NCBI RefSeq assembly: GCF_003931875.1
Contig: NZ_CP034245.1
Span: 3,100,001 to 3,164,000, forward strand
DNA: 64,000 nt
Origin: Microbacterium sp. 10M-3C3
Lineage (GTDB): Bacteria > Actinomycetota > Actinomycetes > Actinomycetales > Microbacteriaceae
Reading direction: 5' to 3'
Positions 25,548 to 33,473 of the stretch are shown here, piece by piece (position 1 is the first letter of the stretch; each line of letters begins with the position of its first letter). Under the pieces are notes generated by a model. The model saw nothing but the letters and a program-made list of their open reading frames with translations. It was not told the DNA's origin and made no database searches. The position numbers and the translations under genes are program-made.

Positions 25548-25553
25548 AGGCTA
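25548..25553 (-). promoter_or_regulatory. -10 element TAGCCT inside the upstream stop, for the J-domain gene
   Basis: Minus-strand TAGCCT with 7 bases to GTG 25540. Its TAG is also the stop codon of the upstream membrane-protein gene. Confidence 0.45.
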
Positions 25554-26135
25554 ACCGCGCCCGGATGTGGGGCGGCTGACCGTTCGCTCACGGCGCGCGT
25601 AGGCCGCAGCGCTCCGGCTGGACAGGGCGAGGAGGATCAGGATGTCGAGGGCGATCGTGATGTAGGTCGTCTCGATGCGGATCTCCTGCCCCGCCGACCA
25701 CCAGCCGACGAACGCCGACACGATCGAGGCGGTCGAGAAGACCAGGACGAGCACGCGCGGGATGTTGCGTCCGCGCAGGATCAGCACGCCGAGCACCGCC
25801 TCGAAGACCACCCCGGCGCCGACGATCGCCCACACGATCGCGAGGAGCACGCTCGTGTCGAGGTCGCCCTCGACGCTCACCGTCGGCGCACCGCGGACCC
25901 CGGAGTCGCCGGTCGGGCCGCCGTTGAACAGCGACGCCGCATCCGCGAGCTCGGTCCACCCCAAGACCGCGCTGAGCACCCACAGCGCCCCGGCGGCCGC
26001 GCGCAGCAGCACGAGCGCGGAGCCGGCCACGATGCTCGCGGGCCGCGGCATGTCGGCCGGCGCGTGCGTGGGCGCGACGAGCGCGACCGGCGGCTCGAAC
26101 GCGGGCCGCTTGTCGGGTACGCGCTCGGGGCTCAC
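25551..26135 (-). CDS. Small multi-pass membrane protein, function unknown
   Basis: 194 aa. After a 35-residue polar start there are four hydrophobic segments (about 36-62, 92-118, 124-148 and 160-178), and the protein ends with a basic tail. No family is recognised. It starts with GTG (MSPERVPDKRP), overlapping the stop of the LssY-like gene, with GGAGG 7 bases upstream. Its position between that gene and the J-domain protein suggests a shared envelope role, but no function can be assigned. Confidence 0.65.
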   Translation of the reverse strand: MSPERVPDKRPAFEPPVALVAPTHAPADMPRPASIVAGSALVLLRAAAGALWVLSAVLGWTELADAASLFNGGPTGDSGVRGAPTVSVEGDLDTSVLLAIVWAIVGAGVVFEAVLGVLILRGRNIPRVLVLVFSTASIVSAFVGWWSAGQEIRIETTYITIALDILILLALSSRSAAAYARRERTVSRPTSGRG

Positions 26136-27061
26136 GTCGTCACCTCCGCCGCGTCGCCGCGGGCCCCGGCCGGCGTCGCATCCGCGGAGCCCGAGGCCGC
26201 CGCATCCGTCACGCCCGCCGCATCCGTCGAGCCCGCGATCGCCGCAGCCGTCACGCCGGTGACGTCGACGATCGGCAGGTCGCCGTCGGTGCGGATGCTG
26301 TCGCCCCCGCCGTTGCGGGCGTGGTAGCCGGTCGAGAAGTCGCGGATGACGTCGAGCCGCACGCGCGGATCGGCGCCGGTGAGCGAGGAGACGATGTGAT
26401 CGCGCTCGATGTCGGTGTCGGCGTCGATGCGGTGGGTCACCTGCAGCGTGAACAGCGACAGGCCCACCGACGTGTCGAACGTGCCGGCCGCGAGCCAGTC
26501 GACCCGCCGCCCGCCCGGGAGCAGCCAGCCCTCGGGGCATCGCCAGAACCGCACGTGGTGCCGCTGGGCCGGGTTGCCGTCGACCTCCTGCTGATAGGCG
26601 AAGTCCTGCTGCCGGCCGAACAGGAACAGCGGGCTCACGGGCGCCTCGGTGTAGCTGCGGCGCGACAGCGTCGAGGTGATGATGCGCCACGACGACCCCA
26701 GCGTGACGGGGTCGGCGCGCGTCCATCCTGCCGCGGCGAGCGCCCGCTCGATCTGCGCCGCCTCGCCCATGAAGGCGAGGTTCACGGGGTCGCCGAGCAG
26801 TCCGTCGCTCGTGCGCGTGCGGCCGATGAAGTAGTCCGGCACGTACACGGCGGTCAGGATGCGGTGCAGCCGCGGCAGCACGAGGTAGGCCAGGAGCACC
26901 CAGAAGCCGACCGCCATGGCGATCCCCGCCCAGCCGAGGTGGAACGTCTCGGTGAGGCTCAGATACGCGAGCCACACCGACGCGAGCCCCGCGAAGACGA
27001 AGAAGAACCAGTCGAGGATGGCGCCGCGCGAGTAGCGCCGCGGCCTCCTCGACCGCGCCAT
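26132..27061 (-). CDS. Membrane protein with LssY C-terminal-like domain
   Basis: 309 aa. Two N-terminal helices (about 15-38 and 42-62), then a cytosolic or extracytosolic domain (about 75-260) like the LssY C-terminal domain, with GDPVNLAFMGEAAQIERALAAAGW and a terminal Ala/Asp-rich tail. LssY-type domains occur in envelope proteins related to PAP2 phosphatases; the function of the domain alone is unknown. ATG at 27061 overlaps the stop of the upstream hydrolase gene (TGATG), placing it in the same operon. Confidence 0.7.
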   Translation of the reverse strand: MARSRRPRRYSRGAILDWFFFVFAGLASVWLAYLSLTETFHLGWAGIAMAVGFWVLLAYLVLPRLHRILTAVYVPDYFIGRTRTSDGLLGDPVNLAFMGEAAQIERALAAAGWTRADPVTLGSSWRIITSTLSRRSYTEAPVSPLFLFGRQQDFAYQQEVDGNPAQRHHVRFWRCPEGWLLPGGRRVDWLAAGTFDTSVGLSLFTLQVTHRIDADTDIERDHIVSSLTGADPRVRLDVIRDFSTGYHARNGGGDSIRTDGDLPIVDVTGVTAAAIAGSTDAAGVTDAAASGSADATPAGARGDAAEVTT

Positions 27062-28161
27062 CAGTCGGCCCAGAGCGGGAAGGGCGGCTCGAACGCGAAC
27101 GCCGAGTCGACGAGGTCGGGCGCGAGGCCCTCGGCGTCCGCCGGCTGCCACCGGGGCGAGCGGTCCTTGTCGATGACCTGCGCGCGGATGCCCTCGACGA
27201 GATCGGGCTGGGTCGCGGCGAACCACAGCACGAGCCGGTACTCCTGCGCGAGCGCGGCCCGCAGGTCGGGCAGGGTCCGTGCGCGGCGGACGGCGGCGAG
27301 GGTCACCGCGAGCGCGGTGGGCGAGAGGGTCGCGAGCTCGTCGGCGGTCGCGGATGCCTCGGGCTCGGGGCGCGCGCGCAGGCGCTCGACGATCTCCGGC
27401 ACGGTGTCGGCGGCGAAGGCGTCGTCGATCCACGGGCGGGACGCCGCGAGCCGCGACGGGCCGGGCGTCTCGTCGAACAGGAGCACGATCTCGGCCGGCC
27501 CGGTCGGGTCGGCGCGTGAGGCGAGCGCCTCGCGCAGCGCATCGAGGTGGCCGCTCGGGACCAGCCGGTCGGCGAAGCCGGCGTACAGCGCGTCGGCCGC
27601 GTCCATCGACGCACCGGTGAGGCCGAGGTACTCGCCGATGCGACCGGGCGCGCGGGCGAGGAGCCACGAGCCGCCGACGTCGGGCGTGAAGCCGATGCGC
27701 GTCTCGGGCATCGCGAGCCGCGAGCGCTCGGTCACGACGCGCAGGGCCGCGTGGCCGGCCAGGCCGATGCCGCCGCCCATCGTGATGCCGTCGGCGAGCG
27801 CGACGACGGGGATCGGCGACTCGGCGATCGCGGCGTTGAGGTGGTACTCGTCGTGGAAGAAACGCGCGGCGTCGGCGAGCCGCCCGGCCGAGACCTGCTC
27901 CGACAGCTGGCGGATGTCCCCGCCCGCGCACAGACCCCGATCACCCGCGCCGTCGAGCACGACGACGTCGACCTCGCCCTCGCGTCGCCACGCGTCCAGG
28001 GCGGCCGCCAGGTCGCCGATCATCCCATAGGACAGTGCGTTCAGAGCGCGCGGGCGGTTGAGGGTGAGATGACCGACGCTGCGCACGCGTCGTGCGAGCA
28101 CGGGCGCCTCCGCCGCATGCGGCTGCCGTCCTGCGTGCTCCCGATCCGCCGTCTCCGCCAC
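27061..28161 (-). CDS. 3-hydroxyisobutyryl-CoA hydrolase (enoyl-CoA hydratase family)
   Basis: 366 aa crotonase-fold hydrolase acting in valine breakdown. GLCAGGDIRQLSE (about 77-89) and GITMGGGIGLAGHA (about 126-139) form the oxyanion hole; MPETRIGFTPDVGGS supplies the Glu/Asp characteristic of this hydrolase; the C-terminal VEGIRAQVIDKDRSPRW is diagnostic for the family and absent from simple hydratases. GTG start with TAGCGT 6 bases upstream. It is first in an operon with three unrelated envelope or chaperone-like genes. Confidence 0.9.
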   Translation of the reverse strand: MAETADREHAGRQPHAAEAPVLARRVRSVGHLTLNRPRALNALSYGMIGDLAAALDAWRREGEVDVVVLDGAGDRGLCAGGDIRQLSEQVSAGRLADAARFFHDEYHLNAAIAESPIPVVALADGITMGGGIGLAGHAALRVVTERSRLAMPETRIGFTPDVGGSWLLARAPGRIGEYLGLTGASMDAADALYAGFADRLVPSGHLDALREALASRADPTGPAEIVLLFDETPGPSRLAASRPWIDDAFAADTVPEIVERLRARPEPEASATADELATLSPTALAVTLAAVRRARTLPDLRAALAQEYRLVLWFAATQPDLVEGIRAQVIDKDRSPRWQPADAEGLAPDLVDSAFAFEPPFPLWAD

Positions 28162-28167
28162 GCCGCC

Positions 28168-28173
28168 ACGCTA
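28168..28173 (-). promoter_or_regulatory. -10 element TAGCGT of leaderless hydrolase promoter
   Basis: Minus-strand TAGCGT, 6 bases before the GTG at 28161. The palindrome at 28193-28215 would overlap the -35 region. Confidence 0.5.
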
Positions 28174-28192
28174 CCGAAGACACGTCCGCGAG

Positions 28193-28215
28193 GCGGGATT
28201 CCCGGGAATTCCCGC
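28193..28215. promoter_or_regulatory. Inverted repeat, possible operator
   Basis: The core ATTCCCGGGAAT (28198-28209) is a perfect 12-base palindrome, flanked by GCGGG and (T)CCCGC that pair with one bulged base. It lies between the divergent hydrolase and ABC-exporter genes. The regulator is unknown. Confidence 0.45.
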
Positions 28216-28265
28216 GCGATCCGGGAAGATGGGGGTGCATCCGAACACCCAGGAGAGGCCTCGCC

Positions 28266-29675
28266 ATGCCCGACGGACAGGTGCTGGAGTTCTCCGGCGT
28301 CACCAAGCGGTTCGGCACCGTGACCGCGGTGTCCGACCTCAGCGCGCGCGTCGAGCCGGGTGTCGTGACGGGATTCCTCGGCCCCAACGGCGCCGGCAAG
28401 ACGACGTCGCTGCGCATGCTGCTGGGGCTCGTGCGCCCCACCTCCGGCATGGCCACGATCGGCGGGCAGGCGTACGCGCACGTGCGCGAGCCGCTGCGCA
28501 CCGTCGGGGCGGCGCTCGAGGCGTCGAGCTTCCACCCCGGCCGCTCGGGCGCGAACCACCTCCGCGTCTCCGCGCAGGCCGCGCGCATCCCGCTCTCGCG
28601 CGTCGACGAGGTGCTGGGGCTCGTGGGCCTTGCGGATGCGGCGGGCCGGAAGGTCGGCGGCTACTCGCTCGGCATGCGGCAGCGGCTGGGACTGGCGACA
28701 GCGCTCCTCGGCGACCCCGGCGTGCTCGTGCTCGACGAGCCCGCGAACGGCCTCGACCCCGAGGGCATCCGCTGGATGCGCGGGCTGCTGCGCACCCTCG
28801 CCGAAGAGGGGCGGACGGTGCTCATCTCGTCGCACCTGCTCGCCGAGGTGCAGCAGACGGTCGACGCGCTGCTGATCATCGCGAACGGGTCGCTCGTCTT
28901 CCAGGGCGGCATCGAGGAGCTCGCAGAGGCCTCCGACCACGCCACGGTCGTCGACGCCCCCGACCGCCCTGCGCTCATGGCCGCGCTCGAGCGCGCCGGC
29001 CACGCCTACGACGTGCTGCGCAACGGCCTCACGGTGCGCACCGCCGAGCCCGACGAGGTCGGCGCGATCGCCGCGGCCGCGGGCGTCGCCCTCTCGAGCC
29101 TGCAGCGACGCGGCGCGACGCTCGAGGACGTGTTCCTCGGCCTCGTCAGCGGCACGGTGCATCTCGCCGGCAGCGCCGCAGCCGCGGCGAGCGGCGCGGA
29201 CGAGGCCAGCGGCGCGGAGGCGGCGGACACCGGACCGCAGGGCCCGGTGGACGAGCCCGCCGCGGTCGCCGGCACCGCGCTCGCGACCCTCGCGCCCGCG
29301 GCGGATGCGGACGCGCGGCCGCAGGGCGCTTCCGCGGCTCCGGAAGCGCGCGCCGCGGACCGGAGCCCCGCTCGCGCAGAGCCGCCCACGTCGACGGCGT
29401 CGTTCGCCGTGGCGAGCACGGGCGTCATCGACATCGTCCCGCCCGCCACCGATGACGAGGCGTGGCTCGACGACCGCCGGGCGACGCCCGACGCCGTGCC
29501 CGGCAGCGCCGCCGAGGGCGCCGACGACGTCATCGCCGCCCCCGACGAGCCCGCACCCGTCGACCCGGATGCGGCGCCCGAGACCGCGACCGACGGGCCG
29601 GCGCCCCTCGCATGGCGTCCGGAGCCGATGTCGTCGCCCGAAGACCGGCCCGACGAGGAAGGGGACCCCCGATGA
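28266..29675 (+). CDS. ABC transporter ATP-binding protein with long disordered tail
   Basis: 469 aa. The ATPase domain fills residues 1-305: Walker A GPNGAGKTT (about 40-48), signature YSLGMRQR, Walker B LVLDEPANGLDPEG, switch His in SSHLLAEVQ. This is the type found with ABC-2 permeases. The last 165 residues are low-complexity Ala/Pro/Asp/Glu-rich and look disordered; this tail is unusual for the family. AGGAGAGG precedes the ATG by 7 bases. The stop overlaps the permease ATG. Confidence 0.88.
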   Translation: MPDGQVLEFSGVTKRFGTVTAVSDLSARVEPGVVTGFLGPNGAGKTTSLRMLLGLVRPTSGMATIGGQAYAHVREPLRTVGAALEASSFHPGRSGANHLRVSAQAARIPLSRVDEVLGLVGLADAAGRKVGGYSLGMRQRLGLATALLGDPGVLVLDEPANGLDPEGIRWMRGLLRTLAEEGRTVLISSHLLAEVQQTVDALLIIANGSLVFQGGIEELAEASDHATVVDAPDRPALMAALERAGHAYDVLRNGLTVRTAEPDEVGAIAAAAGVALSSLQRRGATLEDVFLGLVSGTVHLAGSAAAAASGADEASGAEAADTGPQGPVDEPAAVAGTALATLAPAADADARPQGASAAPEARAADRSPARAEPPTSTASFAVASTGVIDIVPPATDDEAWLDDRRATPDAVPGSAAEGADDVIAAPDEPAPVDPDAAPETATDGPAPLAWRPEPMSSPEDRPDEEGDPR

Positions 29676-30496
29676 GCCTCGTCGCCGCGACCCGCTCCGA
29701 GCTCACGAAGGTCTTCACGACGGCCGCGTGGTGGATCCTCGGGCTCGTCCAGCTCGTCTACATCGGCCTGTTCGCGGGCGGCTTCGGCTTCCTCCTCGGC
29801 GCACTCGCGTCGGGCCGCCTCACGGGCGGCGCGGGAAACGCGCCCGTCCTCCCGCCGGGTCTCGTCCCCTCGATCGTCTACAGCATCGCGACGTCGTTCG
29901 GGTACGTCTTCCCGCTCCTCATCGGCGCCCTCATGGTCACGAGCGAGTTCCGCCACAAGACGCTCACCCCGACGTTCCTCGCCGTCCCGGCGCGTGGCAC
30001 GGTCCTCGCCGCCAAGGTGCTCGCCGGCGTCGTCATCGGACTCGTCTTCGGCGTGATCGGCGTCGTGTCGACGGTGCTGCCCGGCGCCCCCGTGCTCGCC
30101 TCCCTGGGCCTGGAGACCGGCCTCGGCTCCTCCGACACGTGGGCGCTCCTCGGCCGGATGCTCGTCGCGTTCGCGCTGTGGACGCTCGTCGGCATCGGCG
30201 TCGGCTCGGTCGTGCGCAACCAGGTCGTGGCGATCGTCGTCGTGCTCGCCTTCACGCAGTTCGTCGAGCCGATCGCGCGCCTGGCCGGCGGCTTCGTCGA
30301 AGCCCTCGAGCCGGTCGCGCGGTTCCTCCCGAGCGCCGCATCCGACGCCCTGGTGGGAGCGAGCGCGCTGTCGATCAGTCTCCCCAGCGCCGCCGACCCG
30401 CTGCCCTGGTGGGCGGGCGGACTCGTGCTGCTCGGCTATGCCGTGGTCTTCGTCGTGCTCGGCGCCGTCACGACGTGGCGCCGCGACGTCGACTGA
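29672..30496 (+). CDS. ABC transporter permease
   Basis: 274 aa, about six transmembrane segments, ABC-2 type. After a basic N-terminus the first helix (about 17-45) is followed by a large loop, and the conserved region ALMVTSEFRHKTLTPTFLAVP (about 88-108) is typical of this permease class. Coupled to the ATPase by an ATGA overlap. Nothing indicates the substrate; the family exports lipids, peptides or drugs. Confidence 0.87.
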   Translation: MSLVAATRSELTKVFTTAAWWILGLVQLVYIGLFAGGFGFLLGALASGRLTGGAGNAPVLPPGLVPSIVYSIATSFGYVFPLLIGALMVTSEFRHKTLTPTFLAVPARGTVLAAKVLAGVVIGLVFGVIGVVSTVLPGAPVLASLGLETGLGSSDTWALLGRMLVAFALWTLVGIGVGSVVRNQVVAIVVVLAFTQFVEPIARLAGGFVEALEPVARFLPSAASDALVGASALSISLPSAADPLPWWAGGLVLLGYAVVFVVLGAVTTWRRDVD

Positions 30497-30517
30497 GCCG
30501 CCGCATCCGGCGAGGGC

Positions 30518-30952
30518 TCAGGCCGGCGCGACGACGGGACGCTTGACGCGCGGCTTCGCGGGCTTGGCGAGCACCGCGACGTCCTCGGGCTCGTCGGCGA
30601 CGTCGTCGAGCTGCAGCGCGCGCAGCAGCGCCACCCCGTGACGCGTCGTCAGCACGAGGCGCGCGTACTCGTCGTGACCGTCGAGGTCGATGACGACGCT
30701 CGGATGCCGGCGGCGGATCGCGACGAAGTCCTCGCCGAACGCCGACTTCCACGTGCCCATCGCGACCGCGACGGGGAGGTACGTTCCGGGATTGGGCACT
30801 CCCCGCAGCCAGGTCCAGGCGTCATCCGTCCGCTGCACGCGCACGATCTGCTCGCGCGGCACCGCGATGTTGCGGCGACGGAACGACAGCGCGCGCTCGA
30901 CGGGCGAGAGCACGACCTCCAGCTGCGTCGAGTCGAGCAGCAGGGTCACCAT
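30518..30952 (-). CDS. Conserved hypothetical protein, PH-like fold suspected
   Basis: 144 aa. The first 110 residues look like an all-beta domain: STQLEVVLSPVERALSFRR, then an IAVPREQIVRVQ strand pair and a VIDLDGHDEYARLVLTT strand, reminiscent of bacterial PH-like domains; the C-terminus is a basic Pro/Lys tail. The start MVTLLLDS is chosen because CAGACT lies 6 bases upstream. Function not recognised. It is convergent to the ABC permease and divergent from fbiC. Confidence 0.6.
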   Translation of the reverse strand: MVTLLLDSTQLEVVLSPVERALSFRRRNIAVPREQIVRVQRTDDAWTWLRGVPNPGTYLPVAVAMGTWKSAFGEDFVAIRRRHPSVVIDLDGHDEYARLVLTTRHGVALLRALQLDDVADEPEDVAVLAKPAKPRVKRPVVAPA

Positions 30953-31046
30953 GCGTCCAGTCTGCCAGCGGTGTCGCGGCGACATGCGGGGGGATGCTCA
31001 CAGCTCGGCAACGTTTCGCCGCGACCCCCGCCCGGTGGGACGGGAA

Positions 31047-31052
31047 TAGGGT
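31047..31052 (+). promoter_or_regulatory. -10 element TAGGGT of leaderless fbiC promoter
   Basis: TAGGGT, six bases, then ATG 31059. It would drive fbiC and the coupled genes behind it. Confidence 0.5.
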
Positions 31053-31058
31053 GAAGGG

Positions 31059-33473
31059 ATGACTTCCGGCAGCGCCGCGCCGCCCGTCCCGCCGCGGCCC
31101 GCGTCGATCGACGTCGTGCTCGAGCGCGCGGCCTCCGGTGCCGCGCTCGGCGTCGAGGAGACCGAGCTGCTGCTCTCGGCCGAGGAGTTCGACGCGCTGC
31201 TGGACGCCGCATCCGCCGTGCGCGACGCGGGCCTGGAGGCCGCCGGGCGCCCGGGCGTCATGACGTACTCCCGCAAGGTGTTCGTGCCACTCACGACCCT
31301 GTGCCGCGACCGCTGCCACTACTGCATCTTCGTGGACACCCCCGGCCAGCTGCTGCGCAAGAACAAGCCCGCGTTCATGTCGCCCGAGCAGGTGCTCGCG
31401 GTCGTGCGCCAGGGGCAGGCGCTCGGATGCAAGGAGGCGCTCCTCACGCTCGGTGACCGCCCCGAAGACCGCTGGCCCGAGGCCCGCGCGTGGCTCGAGG
31501 AGCACGGCTTCGCCTCGACGCTCGACTACGTCGGCCACATCGCGCGGCTCATCACGGCCGAGACCGGCATGCTCGCGCATCTGAACCCCGGCGTCATGAC
31601 GCACGACGAGCTCGGGATGCTGCGCCCGACCGCACCGTCGATGGGCATGATGCTCGAGACGACCTCGCGCGACCTGTTCGCCCAGCCCGGCCGCGTGCAC
31701 TACGGCTCGCCCGACAAGGACCCGGCCGTGCGGCTGCAGGTGATCGCCGACGCGGGACGCCGCCGCATCCCGTTCACGACGGGGATCCTCGTCGGCATCG
31801 GCGAGACGGTGCGCGACCGCGCCGAGTCGCTCGTCGCGATGCGCGACCTGCACGAGGCCTACGGGCACGTGCAGGAGGTGATCGTGCAGAACTTCCGCGC
31901 GAAGCCGAAGACCGCGATGCAGGGCGCCCCCGACGCCGACCTGCGCGCGTACGTGCAGACGGTCGCTGTCGCGCGGCTCGTCTTCGGACCGCGCATGCGC
32001 ATCCAGGTGCCGCCGAACCTGTCCGACGCGGGCGAGTTCGGCCTCCTCGTGCGCGCGGGCGCCGACGACTGGGGCGGCGTCTCGCCGCTCACGGCCGACC
32101 ACGTGAACCCCGAGCGGCCGTGGCCGCAGATCGACGAGCTCGCGCGCCTCACCGCCGACCTCGGCTTCACGCTGCGCGAGCGGCTGACGGCGCATCCGGA
32201 GTTCGTCCGCGACGCCGACACGTGGATCGATCCGGCCCTCCACGCCCCCGTCGCCGCCCTCGCCTCCCCCGACGGCCTCGCCGCCGATGTGCGGCCCGCG
32301 ACCGCGCGGGCCTCCGACGCGGCAGGCGCGCAGAATTCAGGCTCAGCGGCATGGCAGTCCCCGCGCGCCGGCCACGAACGCCCGCTCAGCCTGAATTCTG
32401 CGCGCCGGCTGGCCGAACGCGCCGCAGTCGACCCCGAGACGCTCGACGACGCCGAGTGGGAACGGCTGCTGACCGCGACCGGCGCCGACCTCGACGCCGT
32501 GACCGCCGCCGCCGACGACCTCCGCCGCTACACGGTGGGCGAGGCCGTGACGCTCGTGGTCAACCGCAACCTCACCTCGAGCGGCTTCCGCGCCGCCGGC
32601 CGCGGCGGGCCGGGCGAGTTCGGCCTCGACGACGTCGCGGCCATCGCCGCCGACGCGGCCGGGCTGGGCGCGACCGAGCTGTGCGTGCAGGGGATGCTGC
32701 CGGCGTCCGAGGATCCGGAGGCGTATCTCGAGCTCGTCCGCGCCGTGCGCGCGGCCGCGCCCGCGCTGCACGTGCACGCGTACCGCCCGCAGGACGTGCG
32801 CGACCTCGCCGACCGGGGTGGTCTCGGCCTCGACGGCGCCCTCGCCGCGCTCCGCGACGCCGGCGTCGGCACGGTGCCCGGCACCGGCATCAAGGTCGCG
32901 AGCGAGCGCGTCCGCGCGCTCGTCGCCCCGGGCGACCTCGAGATCGACCGGTGGGTCGAGGGCATCACCGCCGCCCACCGGGCCGGGTTCCGCTCGACGT
33001 CGGTGCTGTTCTACGGCCACGTCGAGACCGCCGCGGAGCGGATCGCGCACCTGCGGCTGCTGCGCCGCATCCAGCACGACACCGGCGGGTTCACGGAGTT
33101 CGTGCCGATCCCCCTTCCCGGACACGGCACGCCCCTCGTCGCCGGCCGCCGCCCGATCGACGAGCACCGCGCCATGGTCGCGGTGTCGCGGCTGCTGCTG
33201 TCGGGCGCGATCCGGCACATCCAGATCCCGTGGACCCGCGTCGGCCGCGACGCGGCGGCCACGCTCCTGGGCGCGGGCGGCGACGACCTCGGCGGCACGC
33301 TCCTCGACGGCCGCGTGCTGCCCGACACCGGCATCGAGCACGGACTCGAGCTGCCGGCGGCGGATGCGGCGCGCCTCGCGCAGCGCCTCTTCCGCCCGTT
33401 CCGTCTGCGCACGACCGACTACGGCACGCCCGCCGCCCCCCGACAGGCTCAGGGACCGGGGGCGGACGCGTGA
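31059..33473 (+). CDS. fbiC: FO synthase-like CofG-CofH fusion; CofH half lacks cluster motif
   Basis: 804 aa. FbiC joins two radical-SAM domains that build FO, the F420 chromophore, from tyrosine and a flavin precursor. The CofG half (about 65-400) is intact, with C82/C86/C89 in CRDRCHYC. The CofH half (about 470-800) keeps ELCVQG, GFRSTSVLFYGHVET, TGGFTEFVPI and GGDDLGGTL, but the expected CxxxCxxC after VVNRN is replaced by LTSSGFRAAGRGGPGEFG (505-522), with no Cys and about 11 residues fewer. The linker (423-449) contains a family C palindromic repeat in frame. GTGA overlap with the next gene. Whether it still makes FO is uncertain. Confidence 0.9.
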   Translation: MTSGSAAPPVPPRPASIDVVLERAASGAALGVEETELLLSAEEFDALLDAASAVRDAGLEAAGRPGVMTYSRKVFVPLTTLCRDRCHYCIFVDTPGQLLRKNKPAFMSPEQVLAVVRQGQALGCKEALLTLGDRPEDRWPEARAWLEEHGFASTLDYVGHIARLITAETGMLAHLNPGVMTHDELGMLRPTAPSMGMMLETTSRDLFAQPGRVHYGSPDKDPAVRLQVIADAGRRRIPFTTGILVGIGETVRDRAESLVAMRDLHEAYGHVQEVIVQNFRAKPKTAMQGAPDADLRAYVQTVAVARLVFGPRMRIQVPPNLSDAGEFGLLVRAGADDWGGVSPLTADHVNPERPWPQIDELARLTADLGFTLRERLTAHPEFVRDADTWIDPALHAPVAALASPDGLAADVRPATARASDAAGAQNSGSAAWQSPRAGHERPLSLNSARRLAERAAVDPETLDDAEWERLLTATGADLDAVTAAADDLRRYTVGEAVTLVVNRNLTSSGFRAAGRGGPGEFGLDDVAAIAADAAGLGATELCVQGMLPASEDPEAYLELVRAVRAAAPALHVHAYRPQDVRDLADRGGLGLDGALAALRDAGVGTVPGTGIKVASERVRALVAPGDLEIDRWVEGITAAHRAGFRSTSVLFYGHVETAAERIAHLRLLRRIQHDTGGFTEFVPIPLPGHGTPLVAGRRPIDEHRAMVAVSRLLLSGAIRHIQIPWTRVGRDAAATLLGAGGDDLGGTLLDGRVLPDTGIEHGLELPAADAARLAQRLFRPFRLRTTDYGTPAAPRQAQGPGADA
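32325..32406. repeat. Family C palindromic repeat inside fbiC, copy C1
   Basis: Two 25-base arms (32325-32349 and 32382-32406) pair at 24 of 25 positions around a 32-base loop; the core is CAGAATTCAGGCT / AGCCTGAATTCTG. It lies in frame in the linker between the CofG and CofH domains, encoding QNSG and LNSARRL-type residues. Closely related copies occur in gaps at 38446, 58241, 59481 and 59610. Confidence 0.88.

Noticed and set aside
32521..32640. A compensated frameshift hiding the CxxxCxxC motif of CofH
   Set aside because: No TGC or TGT occurs in this stretch in any plus-strand frame, and flanking residues align in one frame, so the cysteines are truly absent from this sequence.
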